Assembly (NCBI GenBank): GCA_036514635.1
Contig: DATBWU010000187.1
Coordinates: 1-12,039, forward strand
Source: DASSFZ01 sp036514635
Lineage (GTDB): Bacteria; Chloroflexota; Anaerolineae; Fen-1058
Direction: 5' to 3'
Length of the DNA stretch: 12,039 bases
Below the pieces are notes generated by a model. The model was not told the DNA's origin, did not search any database, and was given only the letters and a program-made list of their open reading frames with translations. Position numbers and translations under genes: made by a program. Shown one piece after another: positions 7,112 to 12,039 of this stretch. The stretch's first letter is position 1, and the number at the start of each line of letters is the position of its first letter.

Positions 7112-8572
7112 ATGTCGATAGCCGCCTCGACCGGCCTCCTGCGATCGCGCTCTGTCCGAATCATCGTCTGTGGCCTGGCACTCGCAGGGTTGCTCGGCGT
7201 CGCCCTGCGGCCCGTGCCAGCCACCGCCGGTGAGCTCGCCCCACAATCGACGCCGCCCTACACAGTGTTCCTGCCGCTGGTGTCGAAGATCGTTCAGCCG
7301 AATTTCATCATCATCATCTCCGACGACCAGCGCTACGACACGATCGATTATATGCCGCTCACGAAATCGCGGCTCTTCGACAGCGGTGTGACGTTCAGGC
7401 GGGCTTACGTCACGACGCCGCTGTGTTGCCCCAGCCGCTCGTCGATCCTCACCGGCCTGTACGCGCTCCATCACAACGTATACACCAACTTCACGCCACT
7501 CGACAAGACCACCTTCGTGCAGCGGCTGCACGCTGCCGGTTACTACACGGGCATCGTCGGCAAATACCTTAACTCGTGGGACGGCACGCCCAGACCCGAG
7601 TTCGATTCCTGGGTCGTCTTTGCGGGACACGGCTCGGCGCAACATTACTTCGACCCACTGCTGAACGTCAACGGCGCGTGGCAGCAACACGCGGGATACA
7701 TGACGGACATCTTGAAGGACTACGCGCTGAGCTTCCTCGACCAGGCCCGGCGGCAACCGAAGCCGTTTCTACTGATCTTCGCACCGAACACACCGCACGA
7801 GCCGGCCGATCCAGCGCCCGGCGACGAGCACCTGTATCCCGACCTGCCACCGTATCGGCCACCCAGTTTCATGGAGGCCGATCTGTCTGACAAGCCTCAA
7901 TGGCTTCAGGGCCTCGCACCCGCCGCCCCGTCGTACATCGATTCGCTGCGACGCCGGCAGCTGCGGACGCTTCACTCGCTGGATGTTGCTATCAATGCAC
8001 TACTGGATGCGCTCGCCGACTACGGGCCGGATAGCAAGACGGTGGTGATGTACATTTCCGACAACGGGGTATTTTGGGGAGAGCACGGACTCAACGGCAA
8101 GACCTACCCCTACCTGGAAGCGACGCACGTGCCGTTTGCCATCCGATACGACCCGCTCACCTCGCAGCCGCGCGCCGAATCGCGACTCGTCGCCAACATC
8201 GACATCGCCCCGACCCTCTACGAGCTGGCCGGACTATCGATTCCACCCGAAACCGATGGCCGGTCGCTGGTTCCGCTCTTGAAGCAGCAAGACACCGATT
8301 GGCGCGACTCGCTGCTCGTCGAGGGTTGGGGATACTATCCATATGCGGCCATTCAGACCGAGCGGTATCTTTACATCGAAACCGATGGCGACATCAGTGA
8401 ATTGTACGACTCAACATCCGACCCCTACCAGATGCAGAATCAAGCCGGCAATCCGGCCTATGCCGCCGTGGTCGACGAATTGCATCACACGCTGCTCGGC
8501 TTCAAATCGCAGCGGTCGCAGCCAGCGCTGTGGGAGACGCTTATCTTCAGCCTGGTGGGCCTGGACGATTAG
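7112..8572 (+). CDS. Exported sulfatase (alkaline phosphatase superfamily, arylsulfatase / GlcNAc-6-sulfatase type)
   Basis: The 486-residue product opens with a signal peptide (basic RSRSVR, hydrophobic core about 17-32, probable cleavage near ATAG at 37-40). It continues with YTVFLPLVSK (50-59), a motif I associate with Chloroflexota secreted proteins. The catalytic domain starts at PNFIIIISDDQRYD, where D71 and D72 bind the metal. The formylglycine site C-x-P-S-R is C105-C-P-S-R109 in LCCPSRSSILTG, so Cys105 should be oxidised by a formylglycine-generating enzyme encoded elsewhere. GKYLN, APNTPHEP and MYISDNGVFWGEHGLNGK supply further metal and sulfate ligands, and ELYDSTSDPYQMQN near the C-terminus is the usual closing element. 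It hydrolyses sulfate esters, probably of polysaccharides, outside the cytoplasm; the substrate is not predictable. Length is typical and no key residue is missing. Confidence 0.95.
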   Translation: MSIAASTGLLRSRSVRIIVCGLALAGLLGVALRPVPATAGELAPQSTPPYTVFLPLVSKIVQPNFIIIISDDQRYDTIDYMPLTKSRLFDSGVTFRRAYVTTPLCCPSRSSILTGLYALHHNVYTNFTPLDKTTFVQRLHAAGYYTGIVGKYLNSWDGTPRPEFDSWVVFAGHGSAQHYFDPLLNVNGAWQQHAGYMTDILKDYALSFLDQARRQPKPFLLIFAPNTPHEPADPAPGDEHLYPDLPPYRPPSFMEADLSDKPQWLQGLAPAAPSYIDSLRRRQLRTLHSLDVAINALLDALADYGPDSKTVVMYISDNGVFWGEHGLNGKTYPYLEATHVPFAIRYDPLTSQPRAESRLVANIDIAPTLYELAGLSIPPETDGRSLVPLLKQQDTDWRDSLLVEGWGYYPYAAIQTERYLYIETDGDISELYDSTSDPYQMQNQAGNPAYAAVVDELHHTLLGFKSQRSQPALWETLIFSLVGLDD

Positions 8573-8601
8573 GAATCGTCTAGAAATAACTTCCTGCCAG
8601 A

Positions 8602-8654
8602 CGACGAACGACAAAGGACGAAGACAATGGTCTGCCGTCGTTTGTCCTTCGTCC
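8602..8654. repeat. Fold-back element: 7-bp unit array with its inverted copy
   Basis: Arms of 19 bases at 8602-8620 and 8636-8654 pair at 16 of 19 positions around a 15-base loop. The left arm reads as 7-base units (CGACGAA, CGACAAA, GGACG...) and the three mismatches fall exactly seven bases apart. The element lies 29 bases after the sulfatase stop and could halt or protect transcripts, but no T-run follows in either direction, so it is not a standard intrinsic terminator. Confidence 0.75.
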
Positions 8655-8693
8655 CAGCCGAGAGTTGGTTTTGGGCAATCGCTTAGTTCTCAA

Positions 8694-8699
8694 GGGAGG
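8694..8699 (+). promoter_or_regulatory. Strong ribosome binding site that fixes the start of the 154-residue protein
   Basis: GGGAGG ends nine bases before ATG 8709. It is the best Shine-Dalgarno match in the window and decides the start within a frame that is open for a further 366 bases upstream through the sulfatase gene. Confidence 0.8.
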
Positions 8700-8708
8700 C
8701 AACCGCGC

Positions 8709-9173
8709 ATGGGCAACGATACAACCCAAACAGAACGCGACTATCACAGAAAGTTCGCCGTCGATCTGTTCAACTTCGTGTGGACACTTCTCGATAAGCC
8801 CGAACGAACCGCCGAAGAAAACGACTTGATGTTGCACGCGGCGCACGCCTCGCGCTATCACTGGGGCGAAGCCGGCATGGCCGTCAACCTGACGCGCGGC
8901 GAGTGGCTGGTCTCGCGTGTGTACGCGGTGCTGAAGCGGCCCGAGCCGGCGCTGTATCACGCGCGGCGCTGTCTGGAGATATGCCAGCAGAATGGGATCG
9001 GCGATTTCGATCTGGCGTTTGCCTACGAGGCGCTGGCGCGTGCCTCGGCCATCGCCGGGCAGCACGCCGAGCGGGAGCAGTATCTCGCCCTGGCGCGCGA
9101 GGCCGCGGAACACATCGCCGAGCAAGACGACAAGGATTTGCTGCTCAGCGACCTTGCCACTATGCCAGGATAA
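8709..9173 (+). CDS. Conserved-looking soluble protein, helical/TPR-like, function unknown
   Basis: The 154-residue product is soluble and almost entirely helical. Its N-terminal half contains YHRKFAVDLFNFVWTLLDKPERTAEENDLMLHAAHASRYHW. The second half has two paired helices resembling tetratricopeptide repeats: RGEWLVSRVYAVLKRPEPALYHARRCLEICQQNG (about 64-97) and DFDLAFAYEALARASAIAGQHAEREQYLALAREAAEHI (about 100-138). The pattern 'A..Y..L.r...al.ha...l' with a second 'AyealA.a.a..g......yl..A' supports a TPR-type adaptor. I believe related proteins of this length exist in several phyla without a known function, but cannot verify it here. The start is fixed by the GGGAGG site. It is separated from the sulfatase by 136 bases holding a fold-back element, so it may have its own promoter. 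It converges with the yggU end. Confidence 0.85.
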   Translation: MGNDTTQTERDYHRKFAVDLFNFVWTLLDKPERTAEENDLMLHAAHASRYHWGEAGMAVNLTRGEWLVSRVYAVLKRPEPALYHARRCLEICQQNGIGDFDLAFAYEALARASAIAGQHAEREQYLALAREAAEHIAEQDDKDLLLSDLATMPG

Positions 9174-9244
9174 AAAGACTTCACCGCAAAGGCGCTAAGG
9201 ACGCAAAGAGAACCAACCAGTCAACTGTCAGACGCAGTGTACGG
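9174..9244. other. Convergent gap with three CGCAAAG-type direct repeats
   Basis: This 71-base gap separates the ends of the plus-strand 154-residue gene and minus-strand yggU. It contains CGCAAAG at 9185-9191, CGCTAAG at 9193-9199 and CGCAAAG at 9202-9208, spaced 8 and 9 bases apart. No convincing terminator hairpin is visible despite the convergent arrangement. Confidence 0.65.
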
Positions 9245-9535
9245 TCAGGGCCAAGCCTTCTCCACCTGCTCGCGCGTCACCCTTTCGACGCGCACGATCT
9301 TATTGCGGCTCCTGTCGCCGCTGAGGATCGACACGTCGCTCTTGCGCACGCCCAGCCGTTCGGCCAGAAATTCGATCAGTGCCGCGTTGGCCGCCCCTTC
9401 GACCGGCGGCGCGGCCAGTTTCACCTTCAGCGCGTCGCCCTGCACGCCGGCCACCTCGTTGCGACCGGCGCGCGGAATCACTCGCACGGCGAAGGTCACA
9501 CCCCCGTCCGACTCACGCAGCGCCCAGCCACTCAT
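9245..9535 (-). CDS. yggU: YggU / DUF167 family small protein
   Basis: From ATG 9535 the product is 96 residues, the usual size for the family. Characteristic stretches are FAVRVIPRAGRNEVAGVQGDALKVKLAAPPVEGAANAALIEFLAERLGV, then KSDVSILSGDRSRNKIVRVE, which match the DUF167 fold (UPF0235) with its 'k..l.apP..G.AN..l...la..l.v....v....G..sr.K...' pattern. The molecular function of the family is not established. The frame is open for a further 183 bases upstream inside yggT, but the start is set by a four-base ATGA overlap with the yggT stop (9532-9535), a sign of translational coupling. It is the last gene of the pgeF-yggS-yggT-yggU group and ends facing the plus-strand 154-residue gene. Confidence 0.93.
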   Translation of the reverse strand: MSGWALRESDGGVTFAVRVIPRAGRNEVAGVQGDALKVKLAAPPVEGAANAALIEFLAERLGVRKSDVSILSGDRSRNKIVRVERVTREQVEKAWP

Positions 9536-9795
9536 CGCAACGACAAGAGAATGTTGATCACCACCGTCTCGACGAGGCGAATCGCGATGAACGCGACAAT
9601 CGGGCTGAAATCCAACATGCCGGCCGAGGGCAGCAGGCGTCGGATCGGCTCGAGCACCGGCTCGGTCAACTGGAACAGCGCGCGCACCAGCGGATTGTAT
9701 GGATCGACCTGGAACCACGAGAGCAGCACGCGCGCGAGCAAGATAAACGAGTACAACTCAAACAGGAATTGTACCAAGCCGATCAGTTGCAGCAT
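9532..9795 (-). CDS. yggT: YggT family membrane protein (YlmG)
   Basis: The 87-residue protein has the standard YggT layout: a first membrane segment (about 5-25, LIGLVQFLFELYSFILLARVLL), the signature SWFQVDPYNPLVRALFQLTEPVLEPIRRLLPSAGMLDFSPIVAF in the loop, and a second segment (about 65-84). Bacterial and plastid relatives (YlmG) are small envelope proteins encoded near division genes and implicated in chromosome or nucleoid distribution and membrane organisation. Here the gene follows yggS after six bases and overlaps the yggU start by four bases, so the three are almost certainly one translation-coupled unit. A GGGGAG ribosome site lies in the last codons of yggS (9805-9810), nine bases before the ATG. 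Confidence 0.95.
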   Translation of the reverse strand: MLQLIGLVQFLFELYSFILLARVLLSWFQVDPYNPLVRALFQLTEPVLEPIRRLLPSAGMLDFSPIVAFIAIRLVETVVINILLSLR

Positions 9796-9801
9796 TGTGA
9801 G

Positions 9802-10584
9802 TTACTCCCCATACATCGAGGTTGGACTGCCTGCGAAGCGGGCGTGGGAGTTTGAGGTGGGAGGGCGTTCCCCGAAGATCGCCCGCCCGATCCGCACCAG
9901 CGTCGCGCCTTCCTCGACGGCGACCTCGAAATCGTCGGTCATGCCCATCGACAGGTGCCGCCACGGCGACTGCGGAAAACGCTGCGCCAGTTGATCGCGC
10001 ACCTGGCGCAGCGCGCGAAAGATCGGGCGGGTCTGCCCGGCGTCCGCGACGATCGGCGCCATCGTCATCACGCCATCGACGCGCAGGTTCGGCAGCGCGA
10101 CAATCGCCTCGATCTCTTGCAAGAGTTCGGCATCGTCCACTCGCCCGTCCGGCGCGAGCAGGCCGTACTTGCTCTCCTCGCCGGATACGTTGAACTCTAG
10201 CAGCACGTTCAACGTCTTGCCGCGTTGGCCCGCAAAGCGACTCAACCGCTCTGCGAGCTTGGCGCTCTCGACCGAGTGAATCCAGTCGAAGCTGGATGCC
10301 GCTTCCGCCTTACGGCTCTGCACGTGGCCGATCATGTGCCACGTGATTTCAGATTTCGGAATTTCGATTGCGGATTCGACGGCGGGAATCTTCAGCGCCG
10401 CTTCTTCGACGCGATTCTCCCCGAAGTGCCGCACGCCCAACCGGGCCGCCTCGACGATCGCTTCCGGCGGCTGTGTCTTGGCGACGGCGACCAGCGTTAC
10501 CTCGGATGCCTCTCGACCCGTGCGGCGCGCGGCGGCGGCGATGCGCTCTCGAACGCGGTGAAGATTATCTGACAATACGCTCAT
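9802..10584 (-). CDS. yggS: YggS/YlmE pyridoxal-phosphate homeostasis protein (PLPBP/PROSC)
   Basis: The 260-residue product folds as the alanine-racemase-type TIM barrel that binds pyridoxal 5'-phosphate without known catalysis and buffers its cellular level. The cofactor lysine is K36 in VTLVAVAKTQP. Other family marks are RHFGENRVEEA, WHMIGHVQSRKA, SVESAKLAERL, LLEFNVSGEESKYGL, VDGVMTMAP and LSMGMTDDFEVAVEEGATLVRIGRAIFGER. Family members usually end at about the last of these (residue 240). Here 20 further residues (PPTSNSHARFAGSPTSMYGE) follow, and they are encoded by a 30-base repeat also found between genes at 11827-11856, so the tail is probably a repeat insertion at the gene end. The start ATG 10584 is the first in frame and gives the normal N-terminus. 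It lies upstream of yggT and downstream of pgeF. Confidence 0.95.
   Translation of the reverse strand: MSVLSDNLHRVRERIAAAARRTGREASEVTLVAVAKTQPPEAIVEAARLGVRHFGENRVEEAALKIPAVESAIEIPKSEITWHMIGHVQSRKAEAASSFDWIHSVESAKLAERLSRFAGQRGKTLNVLLEFNVSGEESKYGLLAPDGRVDDAELLQEIEAIVALPNLRVDGVMTMAPIVADAGQTRPIFRALRQVRDQLAQRFPQSPWRHLSMGMTDDFEVAVEEGATLVRIGRAIFGERPPTSNSHARFAGSPTSMYGE
9805..9810 (-). promoter_or_regulatory. Ribosome binding site of yggT within the end of yggS
   Basis: On the minus strand GGGGAG lies nine bases before ATG 9795 and overlaps the last two sense codons of yggS. It points to coupled translation. Confidence 0.7.
9818..9847. repeat. Dispersed 30-bp repeat, copy 1 (forms the YggS tail)
   Basis: This stretch is identical at 29 of 30 positions to 11827-11856, in the same orientation. 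Its core TGCGAAGCGGGCG includes most of a GCGAAGC-type mini-hairpin, which is complete in copy 2 (CCCGC-GAA-GCGGG). Read on the minus strand it encodes the residues around SHARFAGSPT near the YggS C-terminus. Confidence 0.85.
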
Positions 10585-10610
10585 GCGCTGAACACAACCT
10601 TCAAGGAGGC

Positions 10611-10662
10611 CGCAGAGTCACAGAGACACGGAGAAAACATGGTGCAACTCCGCGCCTCCGTG
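10611..10662. repeat. Fold-back element with 8-bp spaced CRCAGAG-type units
   Basis: CGCAGAG (10611), CACAGAG (10619) and CACGGAG (10627) recur every eight bases. The 15 bases 10619-10633 pair with 10648-10662 at 12 positions around a 14-base loop. It lies just upstream of the yggS start on the minus strand. Confidence 0.7.
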
Positions 10663-10705
10663 GCAAATCTTCATCTACGAGAGCATTCGGTAATTCGCGG
10701 GCAGC

Positions 10706-10819
10706 GCCCGGTGATGAATCACCGGGCTAAAAAAGCGAAGCCTGCTGAAGCAGGCTGCTTGCCGCTTCAGCCGGATTGATCCGGCTTTTCTCGATTAGCC
10801 CGACGATGAATCGTCGGGC
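10706..10819. repeat. Four-hairpin palindromic element (REP-like)
   Basis: Four perfect hairpins follow one another: 10706-10727 (10-bp stem GCCCGGTGAT), 10740-10755 (7-bp stem GCCTGCT), 10770-10785 (7-bp stem GCCGGAT) and 10798-10819 (10-bp stem GCCCGACGAT). Three have the two-base centre GA, the third TG. The two outer hairpins share the GATGAATC centre and the flanking TTAGCCC/GGGCTAA, so the whole unit is roughly symmetric. It ends 32 bases after the pgeF stop and could act as a transcript end or a protecting structure, but its regular build suggests a dispersed palindromic repeat. Confidence 0.9.
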
Positions 10820-10851
10820 GACAGGCGCAAGGCAATTGCCGAACGCTCTCT

Positions 10852-11688
10852 CTACCGAAGCGCGACGACCAACCCAAAGCGGCCCGTCTCTCCCTTCTCG
10901 GCGCGATGCGAGAACCATTCGTGTGTGTTGCTGGCCGTGCAGATGCCCGATGCTTCAATCGCGCCGATACCGGCCGCCTTCAACTGCGCTTCGACCGCCG
11001 CGCCGAGGTCGAGATGCGGGCGGCCCCGGTCTCCAGGCCGGACGAGCGGCGTGCCGGCCGGGCAGGCCGCCGCGACCTGCTCGGCCACGTCCGGCCCGAC
11101 TTCGTAGTGCTCGACGCCGATCGCCGGGCCGATGCCGACCCACATCTGGCGTGGATCGCTGCCGAAGGCGTCGGCCATAGTGCGCACGGTAGCCTCGACC
11201 ACATTCAATGCCACGCCGCGCCATCCGGCGTGCGCCACGCCGATCGCCTGCTGCACCGGATCGTAAAGCACAATCGGCGCGCAATCGGCAAAGCGCATCG
11301 TCAACGGCAAGCCGCGCTCGCGCGTGACGAGTGCATCGACCCGCTGCGGATCGCGCCCGCGATCGGCTTGCGTGATCACGGCCACGTCGCGGCTGTGCAG
11401 CAGCCAGGCCGTCACCGCCTGCTCACGCCGATAGCCGAGCGCGGCCAGCGTGCGCCGGTTGTTTTCAGCCACCGCGGAAGGATCGTCGCCGACGGCCCGG
11501 CTGAGGTTCAGCGAGGTGAACGACCCCCGGCTCATGCCGCCGTGGCGGGTGAACACGGCGTGAGTCGTCTCGGGGAAGTTCAGCAGGCCCTCAAATTGAT
11601 ACGCGACGAGTTTCCCATCGGGCGGAGTCGAGTCGGCGGGATGTGAATTGTGCGAGAGCGTAATGCGGCGCAAAGATGATCCGCTCAT
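10852..11688 (-). CDS. pgeF: Peptidoglycan-editing factor PgeF / laccase-domain protein (YlmD, YfiH)
   Basis: The 278-residue product is a DUF152 (Cu-oxidase_4) protein. Expected metal and active-site residues are present: H98 in WLLHSRDV, C136 in RFADCAPIVLYDP and H153 in VAHAGWRG. Further signatures are THAVFTRHGGMSRGSFTSLNLS near the N-terminus and CTASNTHEWFSHRAEKGETGRFGLVVAL at the C-terminus. E. coli YfiH/PgeF removes wrongly incorporated residues from peptidoglycan precursors; related human LACC1 has purine nucleoside activity, so biochemical specificity is open. The frame has about 28 residues before the family's usual start (LVAYQFEGLL), but ATG 11688 is the only upstream methionine. 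That ATG touches a long inverted repeat. The gene heads the minus-strand yggS-yggT-yggU group, separated from yggS by a repeat-filled gap. Confidence 0.95.
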   Translation of the reverse strand: MSGSSLRRITLSHNSHPADSTPPDGKLVAYQFEGLLNFPETTHAVFTRHGGMSRGSFTSLNLSRAVGDDPSAVAENNRRTLAALGYRREQAVTAWLLHSRDVAVITQADRGRDPQRVDALVTRERGLPLTMRFADCAPIVLYDPVQQAIGVAHAGWRGVALNVVEATVRTMADAFGSDPRQMWVGIGPAIGVEHYEVGPDVAEQVAAACPAGTPLVRPGDRGRPHLDLGAAVEAQLKAAGIGAIEASGICTASNTHEWFSHRAEKGETGRFGLVVALR

Positions 11689-11751
11689 TCACCGCAGAGC
11701 GCGCAGAGAACGCCGAGAGGTTCTGAAAACCTCTGCGGTCTCTGGGGTGAA
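11688..11751. repeat. Fold-back element abutting the pgeF start codon
   Basis: Arms at 11688-11708 and 11731-11751 pair at 18 of 21 positions around a 22-base loop. The arm next to the gene holds CGCAGAG at 11693 and 11702, with CGCCGAG at 11711 in the loop. A competing 7-bp hairpin (AGAGGTT/AACCTCT, 11716-11734) lies inside. On the minus strand the last paired base is the A of the pgeF ATG, so the ribosome landing site would be within the stem. Confidence 0.8.
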
Positions 11752-11752
11752 A

Positions 11753-11758
11753 CTATAC
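11753..11758 (-). promoter_or_regulatory. Possible -10 element for pgeF
   Basis: On the minus strand this reads TATAGT, a five-of-six match. No convincing -35 lies at the right distance. If used, the 5' leader would consist almost wholly of the fold-back element. Confidence 0.25.
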
Positions 11759-11790
11759 TCGACGCGGGAACAATCTGCGGTTTTGCTCAC

Positions 11791-11810
11791 CGACCGCGTC
11801 CTCGCGGTCG
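11791..11810. repeat. Perfect 8-bp hairpin
   Basis: CGACCGCG and CGCGGTCG pair perfectly around a four-base loop (TCCT). It lies between the end of the S8 protease and pgeF on the minus strand. No T-run follows, so it is not a standard intrinsic terminator. Confidence 0.6.
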
Positions 11811-11826
11811 ATCAGGATAGAGACTG

Positions 11827-11856
11827 GAGGTTGGACTGCCCGCGAAGCGGGCGTGG
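11827..11856. repeat. Dispersed 30-bp repeat, copy 2 (intergenic)
   Basis: This copy matches 9818-9847 at 29 of 30 positions in the same orientation and contains the mini-hairpin CCCGC-GAA-GCGGG. It is followed by a short TTGGAG/CTCCAA inverted repeat (about 11861-11877) and lies between the S8 protease end and pgeF. Confidence 0.85.
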
Positions 11857-11901
11857 AAATTGGAGACTGGCCTCCAACTTCTAACCTCCGACTTCTAAAC
11901 T

Positions 11902-12039
11902 TCATTTAGCAGGCACCGTCGCCACCAATCGATCATAAGCGGCTTGGGCGTCAATCATACCATAGCCGGTGTGCGCATCCCATCCCGGATCGCACAAGTC
12001 GCGCGCGGTCTCGATCAGCACGCGGCGAATATCGGCGGG
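11902..12039 (-). CDS. Subtilisin-like (S8) serine protease, C-terminal fragment (runs off right edge)
   Basis: Reading the minus strand from the right edge gives 45 residues and a TGA at 11902-11904: PADIRRVLIETARDL, then CDPGWDAHTGYGMIDAQAAYDRLVATVPAK. The pattern 'p.dir..L..TA.dl......GyG.iDA..Ay' is the standard closing helix and strand of subtilase catalytic domains, after the active-site Ser, which lies outside the window. The catalytic residues and any signal peptide cannot be seen. The protein stops soon after the catalytic domain, so no large C-terminal extension is present. It lies upstream of pgeF on the same strand, separated by about 213 bases of repeat-rich DNA, so shared transcription is doubtful. 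Confidence 0.85.
   Translation of the reverse strand, partial: PADIRRVLIETARDLCDPGWDAHTGYGMIDAQAAYDRLVATVPAK

Larger units (their letters stand above)
10585..10851. other. 267-base gap between pgeF and yggS, filled by two repeat elements
   Basis: No coding potential is convincing here. The gap holds a fold-back element (10611-10662) and a four-hairpin element (10706-10819); both are listed separately. It interrupts an otherwise tight minus-strand cluster, so yggS may need its own promoter; I could not pick out a clear one. Confidence 0.7.

Noticed and set aside
7090..7122. Ten-residue open frame starting at an ATG just before the sulfatase
   Set aside because: No ribosome site precedes it and nothing supports it as a leader peptide.
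8602..8654. Intrinsic terminator after the sulfatase
   Set aside because: The stem is AT/GC mixed with three mismatches and no T-run follows, so it does not meet the usual pattern; kept only as a repeat.
8343..8708. Upstream extension of the 154-residue protein frame
   Set aside because: It overlaps the sulfatase C-terminus in another frame and the fold-back element; the GGGAGG site fixes the start at 8709.
8903..9994. 363-residue plus-strand frame spanning the end of the 154-residue gene, yggU, yggT and part of yggS
   Set aside because: It is out of frame or antisense to four supported genes and crosses a repeat-bearing gap; no domain is recognisable.
10906..11646. 246-residue plus-strand frame opposite pgeF
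   Set aside because: It mirrors the coding strand of pgeF, whose catalytic motifs are intact; composition is Arg-rich and without family features.
11648..11884. 78-residue plus-strand frame in the gap between pgeF and the S8 protease
   Set aside because: It consists mainly of the fold-back element, the hairpin and the dispersed 30-bp repeat, so it reads repeat DNA as protein.

Overview
The window is GC-rich, densely packed bacterial chromosomal DNA. I infer a member of the Chloroflexota (Anaerolineae-like). The grounds are two large polytopic GT-C/YfhO-like membrane proteins, a short FLPLV-type motif right after the signal peptide of the sulfatase, a NACHT-HEAT protein, and many short tandem and inverted repeats between genes. 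This is inference from gene style; no rRNA or other strong marker is present.

Layout. (1) Positions 1-2134, minus strand: a multi-pass membrane protein (503-2134), then the start of a second, YfhO-like membrane protein that runs off the left edge (1-422). The gap between them is a 15-bp tandem array. (2) Positions 2168-8572, plus strand, in a likely co-directional run with gaps of 4 to 43 bases: a coiled-coil zinc-ribbon protein, a small membrane protein, an OmpR-type response regulator, a membrane-anchored NACHT NTPase with HEAT repeats, a DoxX-like membrane protein and an exported sulfatase. A plus-strand gene for an unrecognised 154-residue protein follows after 136 bases. (3) Positions 9245-11688, minus strand: pgeF (ylmD), yggS (ylmE), yggT (ylmG) and yggU (DUF167), the familiar conserved cluster, here with a 267-base repeat-filled gap between pgeF and yggS. 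(4) Positions 11902-12039, minus strand: the C-terminal end of a subtilisin-like (S8) protease.

How the genes work together. The pgeF-yggS-yggT-yggU group is housekeeping: peptidoglycan-precursor editing, pyridoxal-phosphate homeostasis and a membrane protein linked to division or envelope. The left membrane-protein pair is probably involved in glycan or envelope assembly. The response regulator next to a STAND-type NTPase is the most suggestive pairing: an orphan regulator with no kinase in view, followed 17 bases later by a membrane-tethered NACHT-HEAT protein whose P-loop carries Arg in place of the usual Lys.

The least expected structure is in the gaps. There is a run of twelve 7-bp units in exact register that also forms the apparent N-terminus of a gene, a 15-bp tandem array, three fold-back elements each made from a short-unit array followed by its own inverted copy, a four-hairpin element, and a 30-bp repeat present twice, one copy of which forms the C-terminal tail of YggS. 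I saw no tRNA, rRNA, CRISPR array or transposase gene. No single, clearly new biological system is proven here; the repeat biology and the regulator/NACHT pair are the best leads.
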